64,000 nt of DNA, taken from NCBI GenBank assembly GCA_002359495.1, contig DENB01000064.1, positions 23,291 through 87,290 of the forward strand. The letters run 5' to 3'. This stretch comes from Enterobacteriaceae bacterium UBA2655 (GTDB lineage: Bacteria > Pseudomonadota > Gammaproteobacteria > Enterobacterales > Enterobacteriaceae). The notes beneath the pieces are model-generated. The model searched no databases, was not told where the DNA came from, and was given only the letters and a program-made list of their open reading frames with translations. The position numbers and the translations under genes were made by a program. Below are positions 51,961 to 61,390 of the stretch, in pieces (the stretch's first letter is position 1; each line of letters starts with the position of its first letter).

Positions 51961-51986
51961 AGGCAATCGATTACGCCCTGTATAAT
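51961..51986 (+). promoter_or_regulatory. guaBA promoter with PurR-like operator
   Basis: AGGCAATCGATTACGC (51961-51976) matches 11 of 16 bases of the PurR consensus and closely follows what I recall of the E. coli guaBA site. The -10 TATAAT is at 51981-51986, so the operator lies just upstream and would overlap the -35 region. Confidence 0.75.
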
Positions 51987-52037
51987 GCTGCGGCAATATT
52001 TTATCTGTTCTCATTCACCCCAGGTTGAGATATTGCC

Positions 52038-53504
52038 ATGCTAAGAATCGCTAAAGAAGCACTTACATTTGACGACGTTCTGCTCGTTCCTGCTCACTCC
52101 ACCGTTCTGCCTAACACGGCCGATCTCAGCACCCAACTGACGAAAAACATCCGTCTGAACATCCCGATGCTCTCCGCCGCTATGGATACCGTGACCGAAG
52201 CGGGTCTGGCTATTGCGCTGGCGCAGGAAGGCGGTCTTGGCTTTATTCACAAAAACATGTCGATTGAGCGCCAGGCGGATGAAGTTCGCAAGGTGAAAAA
52301 ACATGAGAGCGGCGTGGTGACCGAGCCGCAGACCGTGCTGCCGACCACCGCGCTGAGCGAAGTGAAAGCGCTGACCGAGCGCAACGGTTTCGCCGGTTAC
52401 CCGGTAGTGAATGCCGATAACGAGCTGGTCGGCATCATCACCGGTCGCGACGTGCGTTTCGTTACCGATCTGAGCCTGCCGGTTTCTGCCGTGATGACGC
52501 CGAAAGCGCGTCTGGTGACGGTGAAAGAGGGCGAAGCGCGCGAAGTCGTGCTGCAAAAAATGCATGAAAAACGCGTTGAAAAAGCGCTGGTGGTGGATGA
52601 CAGCTTCCATCTGCTTGGCATGATCACCGTAAAAGATTTCCAGAAAGCGGAACGTAAGCCTAACGCCTGTAAAGATGCGCAGGGCCGTCTGCGCGTGGGC
52701 GCGGCGGTAGGCGCCGGCGCCGGCAACGAAGAGCGCGTCGATGCGCTGGTCGCCGCCGGCGTCGACGTGCTGCTGATCGACTCGTCGCACGGCCATTCTG
52801 AAGGCGTGCTGCAGCGTATCCGCGCGACCCGCGAAAAATATCCTGACCTTGAAATCATCGGCGGCAACGTAGCGACCGGCGCCGGCGCGCTGGCGCTGGT
52901 GGAAGCGGGCGTGAGCGCGGTGAAAGTCGGCATCGGCCCTGGCTCTATTTGCACCACCCGTATCGTCACCGGCGTGGGCGTTCCGCAGATCACTGCGGTA
53001 TCCGATGCGGTTACCGCGCTGGAAGGCACCGGCGTTCCGGTTATCGCCGACGGCGGCATCCGTTTCTCCGGCGATATCGCTAAGGCGATCGCGGCCGGCG
53101 CCTCCTGCGTCATGGTGGGGTCGATGCTGGCCGGGACCGAAGAGTCGCCGGGCGAAATCGAACTTTATCAGGGCCGTTCGTTTAAGTCTTACCGCGGCAT
53201 GGGCTCGCTGGGCGCGATGTCCAAAGGCTCCTCCGACCGCTACTTCCAGACCGATAACGCCGCCGACAAGCTGGTGCCGGAAGGCATCGAAGGCCGCGTC
53301 GCCTATAAAGGTCGTCTGAAAGAGATCGTTCACCAGCAGATGGGCGGCCTGCGCTCCTGTATGGGCCTGACCGGCTGCGCCACCATCGACGAGCTGCGCA
53401 CCAAAGCGGAATTTGTTCGCATCAGCGGCGCCGGCATCTCTGAAAGTCACGTTCACGATGTGACCATCACTAAAGAGTCGCCGAACTACCGCATGGGATC
53501 CTGA
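52038..53504 (+). CDS. guaB: Inosine-5'-monophosphate dehydrogenase
   Basis: 488 residues, the E. coli length. It oxidises IMP to XMP with NAD, the committed step to GMP. The barrel is interrupted by two CBS domains (about 93-205: [22 protein letters not shown] and [19 protein letters not shown]). The catalytic loop [15 protein letters not shown] holds the nucleophile (about C305), with a flap region near 400. It forms an operon with guaA 71 bases downstream. Confidence 0.98.
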   Translation: MLRIAKEALTFDDVLLVPAHSTVLPNTADLSTQLTKNIRLNIPMLSAAMDTVTEAGLAIALAQEGGLGFIHKNMSIERQADEVRKVKKHESGVVTEPQTVLPTTALSEVKALTERNGFAGYPVVNADNELVGIITGRDVRFVTDLSLPVSAVMTPKARLVTVKEGEAREVVLQKMHEKRVEKALVVDDSFHLLGMITVKDFQKAERKPNACKDAQGRLRVGAAVGAGAGNEERVDALVAAGVDVLLIDSSHGHSEGVLQRIRATREKYPDLEIIGGNVATGAGALALVEAGVSAVKVGIGPGSICTTRIVTGVGVPQITAVSDAVTALEGTGVPVIADGGIRFSGDIAKAIAAGASCVMVGSMLAGTEESPGEIELYQGRSFKSYRGMGSLGAMSKGSSDRYFQTDNAADKLVPEGIEGRVAYKGRLKEIVHQQMGGLRSCMGLTGCATIDELRTKAEFVRISGAGISESHVHDVTITKESPNYRMGS

Positions 53505-53575
53505 TCCCGTAAGATTTACCGCCCGGCGACCGCCGGGCGATTTCATTATTAGTCTATCGCCCTGGAAGTGCCTTA

Positions 53576-55156
53576 ATGACGACGGAAAACATTCATAAAC
53601 ACCGCATTCTGATTCTCGATTTTGGTTCTCAGTATACGCAGCTGGTTGCGCGTCGCGTGCGCGAACTGGGCGTTTACTGCGAGCTGTGGGCGTGGGATGT
53701 CACCGAAGAGCAGATTCGCCAGTTCAACCCGAACGGGATCATTCTCTCCGGCAGCCCGGAAAGTACCACCGAGCTGAACAGCCCGCGCGCGCCGGAATAC
53801 GTATTCCGCGCAGGCGTGCCGGTACTCGGTGTCTGCTACGGCATGCAGACCATGGCGATGCAGCTGGGCGGTAAAGTAGAAGGCTCCAGCGAGCGCGAAT
53901 TCGGCTATGCGCAGGTGGAAGTCAAAACCCAGAGCGCCCTGATCCGCGATATCGAAGACGCCATCAGCGATGCCGGCAAGCCGCTGCTGGATGTCTGGAT
54001 GAGCCATGGCGACAAGGTCACCGCGATCCCATCAGACTTCGTCACCGTCGCCAGCACCGAAACCTGCCCCTTCGCCATTATGGCAAACGAAGAGAAGCGT
54101 TTTTACGGCGTGCAGTTCCATCCGGAAGTGACGCACACCCGCCAGGGGCTGCGCATGCTGGAGCGCTTCGTGCGCGACATCTGCGAATGCGAAGCGCTCT
54201 GGACCCCGGCGAAAATCATTGAAGACACGGTAAAGCGTCTGCGCGAGCAGGTCGGCAACGACAAAGTGATCCTCGGCCTCTCCGGCGGCGTGGACTCCTC
54301 TGTGACCGCGATGCTGTTGCACCGCGCCATCAGCGATCGTCTGACCTGCGTATTCGTGGACAACGGCCTGCTGCGTCTGAACGAAGCCGAGCAGGTGATG
54401 GATATGTTCGGCGACCATTTTGGTCTGAACATTGTTCACGTCCCGGCTGAGATGCGCTTCCTGAACGCGCTGGCGGGCATTGACGATCCGGAAGCCAAGC
54501 GTAAAACCATCGGCCGCGTCTTTATCGAAGTCTTCGATGAAGAAGCCAGCAAGCTGACCGACGTGAAGTGGCTGGCGCAGGGCACTATCTACCCGGACGT
54601 GATCGAATCCGCCGCCTCGGCGACCGGCAAAGCGCATGTGATCAAGTCGCACCACAACGTGGGCGGCCTGCCGAAAGAGATGAAGCTGGGTCTGGTCGAG
54701 CCGCTGAAAGAGCTGTTCAAAGACGAAGTGCGCAAAATCGGTCTGGAGCTGGGTCTGCCGTACGACATGCTCTATCGCCACCCGTTCCCTGGACCGGGTC
54801 TTGGCGTTCGCGTGCTGGGCGAAGTGAAGAAAGAGTACTGCGACCTGCTGCGTCGTGCGGATGCGATCTTCATCGAAGAGCTGCGTAAAGCGGATCTTTA
54901 TAACAAGGTCAGCCAGGCGTTCACCGTGTTCCTGCCGGTGCGTTCCGTCGGCGTCATGGGCGATGGCCGTAAATATGACTGGGTGGTTTCGCTGCGCGCG
55001 GTGGAAACCATCGACTTTATGACGGCGCATTGGGCGCATCTGCCTTACGATTTCCTCGGTCGCGTCTCCAACCGGATTATCAACGAAGTCAACGGCATTT
55101 CCCGCGTGGTTTATGATATCAGCGGCAAGCCGCCAGCGACGATCGAGTGGGAATAA
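53576..55156 (+). CDS. guaA: GMP synthase (glutamine-hydrolysing)
   Basis: 526 residues (E. coli 525). The class I glutamine amidotransferase domain (about 9-205) has nucleophile C87 in GVCYGMQ and the GVQFHPEV His-Glu pair. The ATP-pyrophosphatase domain has the P-loop LSGGVDSSV, followed by the C-terminal dimerisation domain ending KPPATIEWE. It aminates XMP to GMP. The ATG at 53576 is followed by TTENIHKH, one residue longer than E. coli. Second gene of guaBA; a terminator follows. Confidence 0.98.
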   Translation: MTTENIHKHRILILDFGSQYTQLVARRVRELGVYCELWAWDVTEEQIRQFNPNGIILSGSPESTTELNSPRAPEYVFRAGVPVLGVCYGMQTMAMQLGGKVEGSSEREFGYAQVEVKTQSALIRDIEDAISDAGKPLLDVWMSHGDKVTAIPSDFVTVASTETCPFAIMANEEKRFYGVQFHPEVTHTRQGLRMLERFVRDICECEALWTPAKIIEDTVKRLREQVGNDKVILGLSGGVDSSVTAMLLHRAISDRLTCVFVDNGLLRLNEAEQVMDMFGDHFGLNIVHVPAEMRFLNALAGIDDPEAKRKTIGRVFIEVFDEEASKLTDVKWLAQGTIYPDVIESAASATGKAHVIKSHHNVGGLPKEMKLGLVEPLKELFKDEVRKIGLELGLPYDMLYRHPFPGPGLGVRVLGEVKKEYCDLLRRADAIFIEELRKADLYNKVSQAFTVFLPVRSVGVMGDGRKYDWVVSLRAVETIDFMTAHWAHLPYDFLGRVSNRIINEVNGISRVVYDISGKPPATIEWE

Positions 55157-55190
55157 TTCTCGTCGTTTAATACGTTAATTCTCCGCTATA

Positions 55191-55220
55191 AGCCATCAGC
55201 CTTTGCTGATGGCTTTTTTA
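55191..55220 (+). terminator. guaBA terminator
   Basis: AGCCATCAGC-CTTT-GCTGATGGCT followed by TTTTTA. It lies only 20 bases before the catalytic-cysteine codon of the truncated gene downstream. Confidence 0.95.
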
Positions 55221-55224
55221 TTAG

Positions 55225-56067
55225 CTCACGCTAAACCAATGTATTGTTATGTTCCGGGCGCCGGACAATGGCGGGATTTACGTCGGCAGAACTCAGGACT
55301 GGACGGACTATGTGAACAGTACCTTTCATAAGTTTCCGCGCGGCCAGGCGCGCGCCGGTTCTATCGACGACAATCCGCTGAAGTGGACCTCCCGCTACGG
55401 TAGCCTGAGTTTAATAGGTTACGATTTGGGCACGCATAAAGGCGTTAACGAGGCGGGATTAAGCGCGCATCTGCTTTTTCTGGCCAACGAGACCGATTAC
55501 GGCAAGCGCGATCCCTCGCTGGAAGATAAAACCGGCGACTCCGCCATTATTGAATGGATTAACGGCAAGCCGAAAGTCTGGCACGGTAAAGAGTACCGCG
55601 TGATGACCAACGAGCCGACCTATGATAAGCAAATGGCGAATCTGAAAAATTACCGCACCTTCGGCGGCGACCAGCCGCTGCCAGGCGAGCGCCTGCCGAT
55701 GGATCGTTTTGTGCGCGCCTCTTATTACGTGCGCGGCCTGCCGACGCCGCAAAACAGCGATCAGGGCGTCGCCTGGATTATGAGCGTGATGCGCAACGTT
55801 TCCGTCCCTTACGGCGCGGCCGATCCCGAGCGGCCCAACGTCGCCAATACCACCTTCAGAAGCGTGATAGATCTGACGCAGCAGCGCTACTTTTTTGAAA
55901 GTACGCTTGCGCCGAATATCGTCTGGGTTGATTATAGTAAGCTCGATTTCAGTCCTGAGAGCGGCGAAAGCGAACTGCGCGTTGAAAAACAGATTATGTC
56001 GCTAAGCGGCAACGTGGTTACCCAGTTTAAGCCGGTTGCCAATTTCGTCTGGAAAAGGAATCAATAA
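55225..56067 (+). pseudogene. 5'-truncated Ntn-hydrolase (choloylglycine hydrolase/penicillin acylase family)
   Basis: From the ATG at 55249 there are 272 in-frame residues. Full members of this secreted family have about 340-350 with a signal peptide, and the mature enzyme begins with its nucleophile cysteine. Here the in-frame TGT at 55240 encodes a Cys exactly 16 residues before the conserved Arg of GRTQDW, the same spacing as in bile salt hydrolase. It is preceded by no start codon: TAG lies six codons upstream, next to the guaA terminator. Starting at 55249 loses the nucleophile and the signal. NPLKWTSRYGS, KGVNEAGLSAHLLFL and the later core are intact, so the loss is confined to the 5' end. 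A defective gene is the simplest reading. Confidence 0.72.
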
Positions 56068-56150
56068 CGCTGTTCTAACCCCTGGCCCGGACTGAAAATC
56101 AGAGACAACGCAATTCCCATTATCCGCTACACCGATCAACATTTCTTGGT

Positions 56151-56187
56151 CGCCAGTTAACCCGCAAGTTTAACTGGCGATTTTCTT
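56151..56187 (+). terminator. Terminator after the truncated Ntn-hydrolase gene
   Basis: CGCCAGTTAA / TTTAACTGGCG stem with an 8-base loop, followed by ATTTTCTTTG. Confidence 0.85.
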
Positions 56188-56214
56188 TGTTTGCCAACGG
56201 GAAACCGCATAAAG

Positions 56215-56997
56215 ATGATCTCTCTGAAAGTAGTCTGTATCGCTTTTATCTGCATTGTGCTGCTCTCGCTGGGGCAGAGCCTGGCGCAGGCCACGCGCAG
56301 CGGCGAGCTGAACGGCCAGGGCTGGTGGTCGGCCCGTCGCGATTCGGCCGGGCTTGCGCCCGATCCAGTACGCAACGGCGATCTCGCCATTATTCAGGTC
56401 TTCGTCGCGCCGACCTACGGCTGGAAAGGCGTGGTGGCGGTGCATCCGTGGATTATTTTTAAACGCGCGGGAGAGACTCGCTATCACCGTTACGAAGTGG
56501 TGAGCTGGGGCAGCAAAGAGGTGGTTCGGCATAACTATACGCTGCCCGACGGTTACTGGTTCGGCGCCAGGCCGAAGTTGCTGCTTGAGCATCGCGGAGC
56601 GGAAGCGCAGGCGATGATCCCGAAAATCGAGGCGGCGATTAAAAGCTATCCCTGGCCGCAGACCTATCACGCCTGGCCCGGTCCGAACAGCAACACCTTT
56701 CTGGCGCATATCGGACGCGAAGTGCCGGCGCTGAAGCTGGATCTGCCGGCAAACGCCATCGGCAAAGATTACCGTTCATTATGGCATCCAATTGGCCTGT
56801 CGCCCTCCGGCAGCGGCATTCAGGCATCGATTCTGGGCGTGACGCTGGCGAAGGAGGAGGGCATTGAGGTCAACGTGCTCGGGCTGAATATGGGAGTGGA
56901 TTTCTCACCGCTGCGGCTGCGGCTGCCTTTCATCGGCGGGCTGGGCGGTGATAACCTGCAAAAAAATAACAATCCGGGCGGGCAGAGCGGCGAGTAA
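56215..56997 (+). CDS. DUF3750 domain-containing protein
   Basis: 260 residues from the ATG at 56215; a TTG eight codons upstream (56191) is open but lies beside the preceding terminator. An N-terminal signal peptide or anchor (about 1-24, VVCIAFICIVLLSLGQSLAQA) is followed by the DUF3750 core with WKGVVAVHPWIIFKRAGE and AWPGPNSNTFLAHIGREVP. The role is unknown; it is probably a periplasmic or inner-membrane-facing protein. It stands alone between two terminators and the convergent yodC-like gene. Confidence 0.8.
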   Translation: MISLKVVCIAFICIVLLSLGQSLAQATRSGELNGQGWWSARRDSAGLAPDPVRNGDLAIIQVFVAPTYGWKGVVAVHPWIIFKRAGETRYHRYEVVSWGSKEVVRHNYTLPDGYWFGARPKLLLEHRGAEAQAMIPKIEAAIKSYPWPQTYHAWPGPNSNTFLAHIGREVPALKLDLPANAIGKDYRSLWHPIGLSPSGSGIQASILGVTLAKEEGIEVNVLGLNMGVDFSPLRLRLPFIGGLGGDNLQKNNNPGGQSGE

Positions 56998-57043
56998 GTA
57001 TTGCAAGGTAAATGCCCCGTCGCGGCGGGGCGGCGAGAACGCT

Positions 57044-57223
57044 TCAGCAGACGCCGAAGTCGCCCTCTTCGTGATAGAGGTTGACGCTGTCGGCGGACAC
57101 TTCGATCTCTTTCTTCGCGACGTCATCTACGCGCGCGCACCACAGCGTATCGCCTTCCACACGCAACACCAGCATCTTAGGCCCACCGGTTTTCGACTGT
57201 ACAAAATCATCAGGTTTAAACAT
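57044..57223 (-). CDS. YodC family small protein (DUF2158)
   Basis: 59 residues from the ATG at 57223 with the strong ribosome site AAGGAG at 57229-57234. A longer upstream reading frame lacks support and would run into the mgtE gene. The sequence MFKPDDFVQSKTGGPKMLV and WCARV is typical of the DUF2158/YodC family, small soluble proteins of unknown function with an SH3-like beta fold predicted. It follows mgtE on the same strand by about 90 bases. Confidence 0.85.
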   Translation of the reverse strand: MFKPDDFVQSKTGGPKMLVLRVEGDTLWCARVDDVAKKEIEVSADSVNLYHEEGDFGVC

Positions 57224-57314
57224 GGTCTTCTCCTTCTGTTGAGGCCGGTACAGGCCAGCATGCGCGCGTAAAAAACCTTTACGGCAATGAAATTGTGCAA
57301 CGGGATCCTTGAGA

Positions 57315-58754
57315 TTAGCCTGGATGATGGCGTAAAAAAATCGTCGCCAGACCAAGGAAGATAAAAAAGCCGCCGGTATCGGTAATGGCGGTGATCAGCA
57401 CGCTCGAACCTACGGCGGGATCGCGCTTCATTTTTGTCATCACCAGCGGGATCAGTACCCCCATCAGCGCCGCTAGCAGCAGATTCATCATCATCGCCAG
57501 CATCATAACGCCCCCCAGCGCCAGGTTGTGATACATCAGCCAGGTGACGAGGCCCATCATGCCGCCCCAGAACAGGCCGTTCAGCAGGGCGACGCCCAGC
57601 TCGCGGAAAATCAGAAAAGAGAAGTTGCCCGGCTCGACCTGGTGCAGCGCCAGCGCGCGCACGATCATGGTAATGGTCTGATTGCCGGTATTACCGCCGA
57701 TGCCCGCTACGATAGGCATCAGGGTGGCGAGGGCCACCAGCTGCGAAATGGTCTCTTCAAACAGACCGATCACACGGGAAGCGATAAAAGCGGTGCAAAG
57801 ATTTACCGCCAGCCAGGCCCAGCGTTTGCGCACCGCTTTACGCACCGGCGCGAACACATCTTCTTCCTGACTGATGCCGCTCATCCGGCGAATGTTGCTC
57901 TCGTTCTCTTCGTTAACCAAGTCGACGACATCTTCGATGGTGACTCGCCCGATCAGCTTGCCCTGCGCGTCAATCACCGCCGCGGAGATCAGGTTATAGC
58001 GTTCGAACGCGCCGGCGGCGTCTTCCGCCTTATCGTTCAGCTGGAAGGTCGTCGGTCGGGCGTTCATGATCGCTTCCACGCGCATTTCCGGCTGATTCAT
58101 CAGAATGTCGGTAAGCATCAGCTCGCCCAGCAGCTGGTTGTTTTTGTCAGTCACAAACAGCTTATCGGTGCCTTCCGGCATCGCTTTTTTTTGACGCAGA
58201 AAGCGCTGCACCGTCGCCAGCGTGACGTCGGCGCGAACGGTAAGGAAATTGAAATCCATGATGCGCCCGACGCGATCGCGCGCGAACTGCACCACGCTTA
58301 ATACACGGGCGCGCTGACTGGGATCGAGCGAGGAGAGCAGCCTGCCGGTCAGATCGCGCGGCAGATAGCGCGCCAGCCAGACTTGGTCGTCGATATCGAG
58401 CGGTTCGATGGCGCGCAGGATATCCCGGTCGCTCATCTCTTCCGTCAGGCTCGCCCAGACCGTTTCCGAGGCTTCGACCAGCACGCGGCCGCGTCGCACG
58501 GCGGGCACCAGCTGCCACAGAGCCTGACGCTCCTCTTCGGGCAGCGCTTCCAGAATATCGGCCAGATCGGCGGCGTGCAGCGGGTCGATATTCGCTTCCA
58601 GAGCGGCGCGATAGCGGCTGTTTTCCTCAATCTGTTCCGCTGTGTGCCCGGCGGCTTTTCCCAGCAGTTCATCGACCAGCTGCGGTTCGCTGAGCAGCAG
58701 CGTCAGGATACGGTGGCGGGTTTCACTTAAGCGTTGGGCGTGAGACGCAGACAT
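57315..58754 (-). CDS. mgtE: Magnesium transporter MgtE
   Basis: 479 residues. A cytoplasmic N domain (about 20-140, with DLADILEALPEEERQALW) precedes two CBS domains (about 150-275, KLFVTDKNNQLLGELMLTDIL and AAVIDAQGKLIGRVTIEDVVDL) that gate the channel by Mg binding, then five membrane segments with PIVAGIGGNTGNQT. It imports Mg2+ through the inner membrane. The ATG at 58754 has AAGGAA as ribosome site. I saw no Mg-responsive M-box-like leader in the 120 bases upstream. E. coli lacks mgtE, so this is a lineage-specific gene here. Confidence 0.95.
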   Translation of the reverse strand: MSASHAQRLSETRHRILTLLLSEPQLVDELLGKAAGHTAEQIEENSRYRAALEANIDPLHAADLADILEALPEEERQALWQLVPAVRRGRVLVEASETVWASLTEEMSDRDILRAIEPLDIDDQVWLARYLPRDLTGRLLSSLDPSQRARVLSVVQFARDRVGRIMDFNFLTVRADVTLATVQRFLRQKKAMPEGTDKLFVTDKNNQLLGELMLTDILMNQPEMRVEAIMNARPTTFQLNDKAEDAAGAFERYNLISAAVIDAQGKLIGRVTIEDVVDLVNEENESNIRRMSGISQEEDVFAPVRKAVRKRWAWLAVNLCTAFIASRVIGLFEETISQLVALATLMPIVAGIGGNTGNQTITMIVRALALHQVEPGNFSFLIFRELGVALLNGLFWGGMMGLVTWLMYHNLALGGVMMLAMMMNLLLAALMGVLIPLVMTKMKRDPAVGSSVLITAITDTGGFFIFLGLATIFLRHHPG

Positions 58755-58877
58755 AACGATTCCTTGTGTCTGTTAGCAACACGAGGAAGTGTAGCGGTTC
58801 GGCTGAAAAGCGGAGCAAAAAAGCGGTCGTCTTAAGAGAGGCCACTTGCCGATCGGCGCAGCGCGACGGGTTTGTCG

Positions 58878-59066
58878 TTAACGCGTATAGGCGGTACTCA
58901 CAACCGTTGCCGGTTCAGAAGCGGTTTTCTTTTGCTGATGATGTTCAATGGCGCCGGGGATGGTAAAAATGAGTCGGCTTAAGAGAATGATGAAGCTGAT
59001 CAGTAAAACGATACGGGTCATGGTACCGGTTTTTTGACGTCTTCGGACGGGCATGGCGCTGTTCAC
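58878..59066 (-). CDS. yfgG: YfgG family small membrane protein (DUF2633)
   Basis: 62 residues from a GTG at 59066, chosen because AGGAA lies about ten bases upstream and because it gives 15 residues before MTRIVLLISFI, close to the 16 of E. coli YfgG. An ATG at 59054 is an alternative. One hydrophobic segment MTRIVLLISFIILLSRLIF follows a basic stretch RRRQKTG. The function is unclear; E. coli YfgG has been linked to metal stress. It lies between mgtE and tehB. Confidence 0.82.
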   Translation of the reverse strand: MNSAMPVRRRQKTGTMTRIVLLISFIILLSRLIFTIPGAIEHHQQKKTASEPATVVSTAYTR

Positions 59067-59184
59067 GCGTTTTGTTTCCTGAAATAACCCAAATGGGCGA
59101 TGGCAACATTTAGACACAGACGGCGGATGAAATCAATCGCCGGATGAAAAAATGAGCAGTTTTTGTTTATCTGAGAAGAGAGGA

Positions 59185-59212
59185 AAACCCAGGCCGCTCA
59201 GGCAAGCGGCCT
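59185..59212 (-). terminator. Terminator after tehB (minus strand)
   Basis: AGGCCGCT / AGCGGCCT stem with a 6-base loop; on the minus strand it is followed by GGGTTTTCC. Confidence 0.7.
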
Positions 59213-59219
59213 GTAATGT

Positions 59220-59822
59220 TTAATAACTCGCTTTTTGCGCCAGCAGCGTGGCGAACCGGCAGCTGATGCGATTGCCGTTTTCATCTTTTTTATGCAGCTG
59301 GCCGGGATGCTCGTTGTACTTCACGATGTGCCAGTTGCGATAATAGTGGCTCAGCTCGCCTGATTTAAAGGTGAACGGGAAGTCGACCGGGCAGGGGTAA
59401 TCGTCGGTGCTCATGGCGGCGACGATCAGGTTATAGCCATGCTTCACCGTACTGGCCTGCATATCGGCGATCTGCTGCGGTATGGTTTCCGGCTGTAAAA
59501 ACATCATCACCACCGTCGACAGCACAAAGTCCCAGGCACCGTTAAAACGCGTCTGGTTGAGATCGCACTCTCGGGTGTGAATATTCTGCAACCCTTCCTC
59601 GGCGATGATCTGGTTCAGACGCGCCAGGCTGGCGGGATTGTGATCCCAGGCGGTGACGTCGAAACCCTGCTGATTCAGAAACAGGCTGTTGCGTCCGCTG
59701 CCGCAGCCAAGATCGAGCGCCTTGCCCGGCGTCAGCAGCGGCAGCGCGGCCAGCACTTCAGAGTGGGTCGGCGTCAGGCCGTACTTTTCGGCAAAATTAA
59801 TATCGGTATCTGTTGGCGTCAT
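59220..59822 (-). CDS. tehB: Tellurite resistance methyltransferase TehB
   Basis: 200 residues (E. coli TehB 197). It is a class I SAM methyltransferase with motif I LDLGCGSGRNS (about 37-47), VTAWDHNP and the C-terminal TehB hallmarks NEHPGQLHKKDENGNRISCRFATLLAQK. In E. coli it methylates tellurite and selenite. It follows ppx by 36 bases on the same strand and may be cotranscribed with ppk-ppx. Its E. coli partner tehA is not nearby. The ribosome site is weak. Confidence 0.9.
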   Translation of the reverse strand: MTPTDTDINFAEKYGLTPTHSEVLAALPLLTPGKALDLGCGSGRNSLFLNQQGFDVTAWDHNPASLARLNQIIAEEGLQNIHTRECDLNQTRFNGAWDFVLSTVVMMFLQPETIPQQIADMQASTVKHGYNLIVAAMSTDDYPCPVDFPFTFKSGELSHYYRNWHIVKYNEHPGQLHKKDENGNRISCRFATLLAQKASY

Positions 59823-59858
59823 GGTTATTTTTCAGAGCGGCGCAGGGCCGCTCTGCCT

Positions 59859-61385
59859 TCAGGCTTCTTCTTCCAATACCAGCTTCCAGCCGGTGACCTC
59901 GTTCCAGTAACTCTGTTCGCGCTCAAGGTCGAGCTGCACAAGATTATTCTGGCTTAAATAGCCCGCCGGGAAGGTAAGCGTCCAGTGTCCCTCATCTGTA
60001 GTCAGACGCAGCGAATCGGGGCGCGCAGTGGCCTGACGCTGGTTATTCAGCAGCGTGCCGAGCCGCAGCAAAAACACCAGCGGCAGGAATTGCTTCTTCT
60101 TAAACAGCGTAAAGCGCGGGATCTCTTCCAGCTTGACCGCTTTGCGATGAAAGCGTACCAGCATGGCGAGCAGCGTCTGTTGATCCTGATTAAAGCCCGG
60201 CATGTTGGAGTGTTGCAGGATATAGGACGAATGACGCTGCATGCCGCTGTGGTTGATGGTCAGGCCCACTTCATGCAGCATCGCCGCCCATTTCAGCAGG
60301 GCGGCCAGCTGCGGATGCGCCTGCTTCGCGTTCTGATCGCGCCACTGTTCATAGAGCTGCTCGGTGGTTTCCAGCACGCGACGCGCCTGGTCGTTGTCGA
60401 TGGCGTAATGGTTCGCCAGGCTTTGCGCGGTGCGGCTGCGAATATCCTGATGACGGAAGCGGCCCTCCATCTCATACAGCACGCCTTCGCGCAGCGCGCC
60501 GTCAGAGTAGCGCAGCTCGCGGATCGCCAGCGCGTCGAACACGCCGCACAGGATCGCCAGGCCTGGCACGAAAACCGCCTTGCGCTCTTCCGACAGGCCC
60601 GGCAGGCTCAGGGCGGCGAACGATTTATGTTTGATCGTCTCATCAAACAGCTTATCCAGCCGCTCCGGTGTAATCAGCTTCTCTTTCTCGCCCATCGCCA
60701 TCAGCACTTCGCAGGCGGCCTTGATGGTGCCGGAGGCGCCCAGCGCATATTGCCAGCCGTGCAGCCGGTATTGCCAGGCCAGGGTTTCCAGCTTCTGCGT
60801 CGCCGCCAGACGGGCGCGACGGAAATTTTCCCGGCTGATTTCGCCGCCCGGAAAATAGAGGTTAGCGAAGCTGACGCAGCCCATGCGGCGGCTTTCCACC
60901 AGCTGCGGCTCGAAGTCCTCGCCGATCACCAGTTCGGTTGAGCCGCCGCCGATATCGATCACCAGCTTGCGGCCCTTTTCCGGTTGGGTATGCTCCACGC
61001 CCATAAAAATCAGACGCGCCTCTTCGTTGCCGGAAATCACCTCGATCGGGTAGGGGATGACATCCGCCGCGCGCTGTAAAAACTCCTCGGCGTTAACCGC
61101 CTGGCGCAGCGTATGCGTGCCGACGATGGTAACGTTGGCCGCGTTGAAACCCTGCAGGCGCTCGGCAAATAGCGCCAGACAACTGAGACCACGCTGAATC
61201 GCTTCTTCGCTTAGGCGGTTGCCGGCGTCCAGACCGTCAGCCAGATGTACCCGCTGTTTGAGCCTTCCCAGCACCTGCAGCGCGCCATCGACCACTCGGG
61301 CAATGACCATATGGAAACTATTCGAACCGAGGTCGATAGCAGCAAATTCCTGCGGTTTGGGCGTACTCTTATGAGAAATTGGCAT
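59859..61385 (-). CDS. ppx: Exopolyphosphatase Ppx
   Basis: 508 residues (E. coli 513). An ASKHA-fold N-terminal half has [13 protein letters not shown] and the phosphate loop [15 protein letters not shown], followed by an HD-like C-terminal domain (about 310-500, [16 protein letters not shown]). It releases phosphate from the ends of polyphosphate chains. It starts five bases after the ppk stop, forming the usual ppk-ppx operon, which balances polymer synthesis and breakdown. Confidence 0.97.
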   Translation of the reverse strand: MPISHKSTPKPQEFAAIDLGSNSFHMVIARVVDGALQVLGRLKQRVHLADGLDAGNRLSEEAIQRGLSCLALFAERLQGFNAANVTIVGTHTLRQAVNAEEFLQRAADVIPYPIEVISGNEEARLIFMGVEHTQPEKGRKLVIDIGGGSTELVIGEDFEPQLVESRRMGCVSFANLYFPGGEISRENFRRARLAATQKLETLAWQYRLHGWQYALGASGTIKAACEVLMAMGEKEKLITPERLDKLFDETIKHKSFAALSLPGLSEERKAVFVPGLAILCGVFDALAIRELRYSDGALREGVLYEMEGRFRHQDIRSRTAQSLANHYAIDNDQARRVLETTEQLYEQWRDQNAKQAHPQLAALLKWAAMLHEVGLTINHSGMQRHSSYILQHSNMPGFNQDQQTLLAMLVRFHRKAVKLEEIPRFTLFKKKQFLPLVFLLRLGTLLNNQRQATARPDSLRLTTDEGHWTLTFPAGYLSQNNLVQLDLEREQSYWNEVTGWKLVLEEEA

Positions 61386-61390
61386 AGAGA

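Noticed and set aside
58755..58877. Magnesium riboswitch (M-box or mgtA-type) ahead of mgtE
   Set aside because: The upstream interval is only about 120 bases before yfgG and shows no long structured leader or proline-rich leader peptide.
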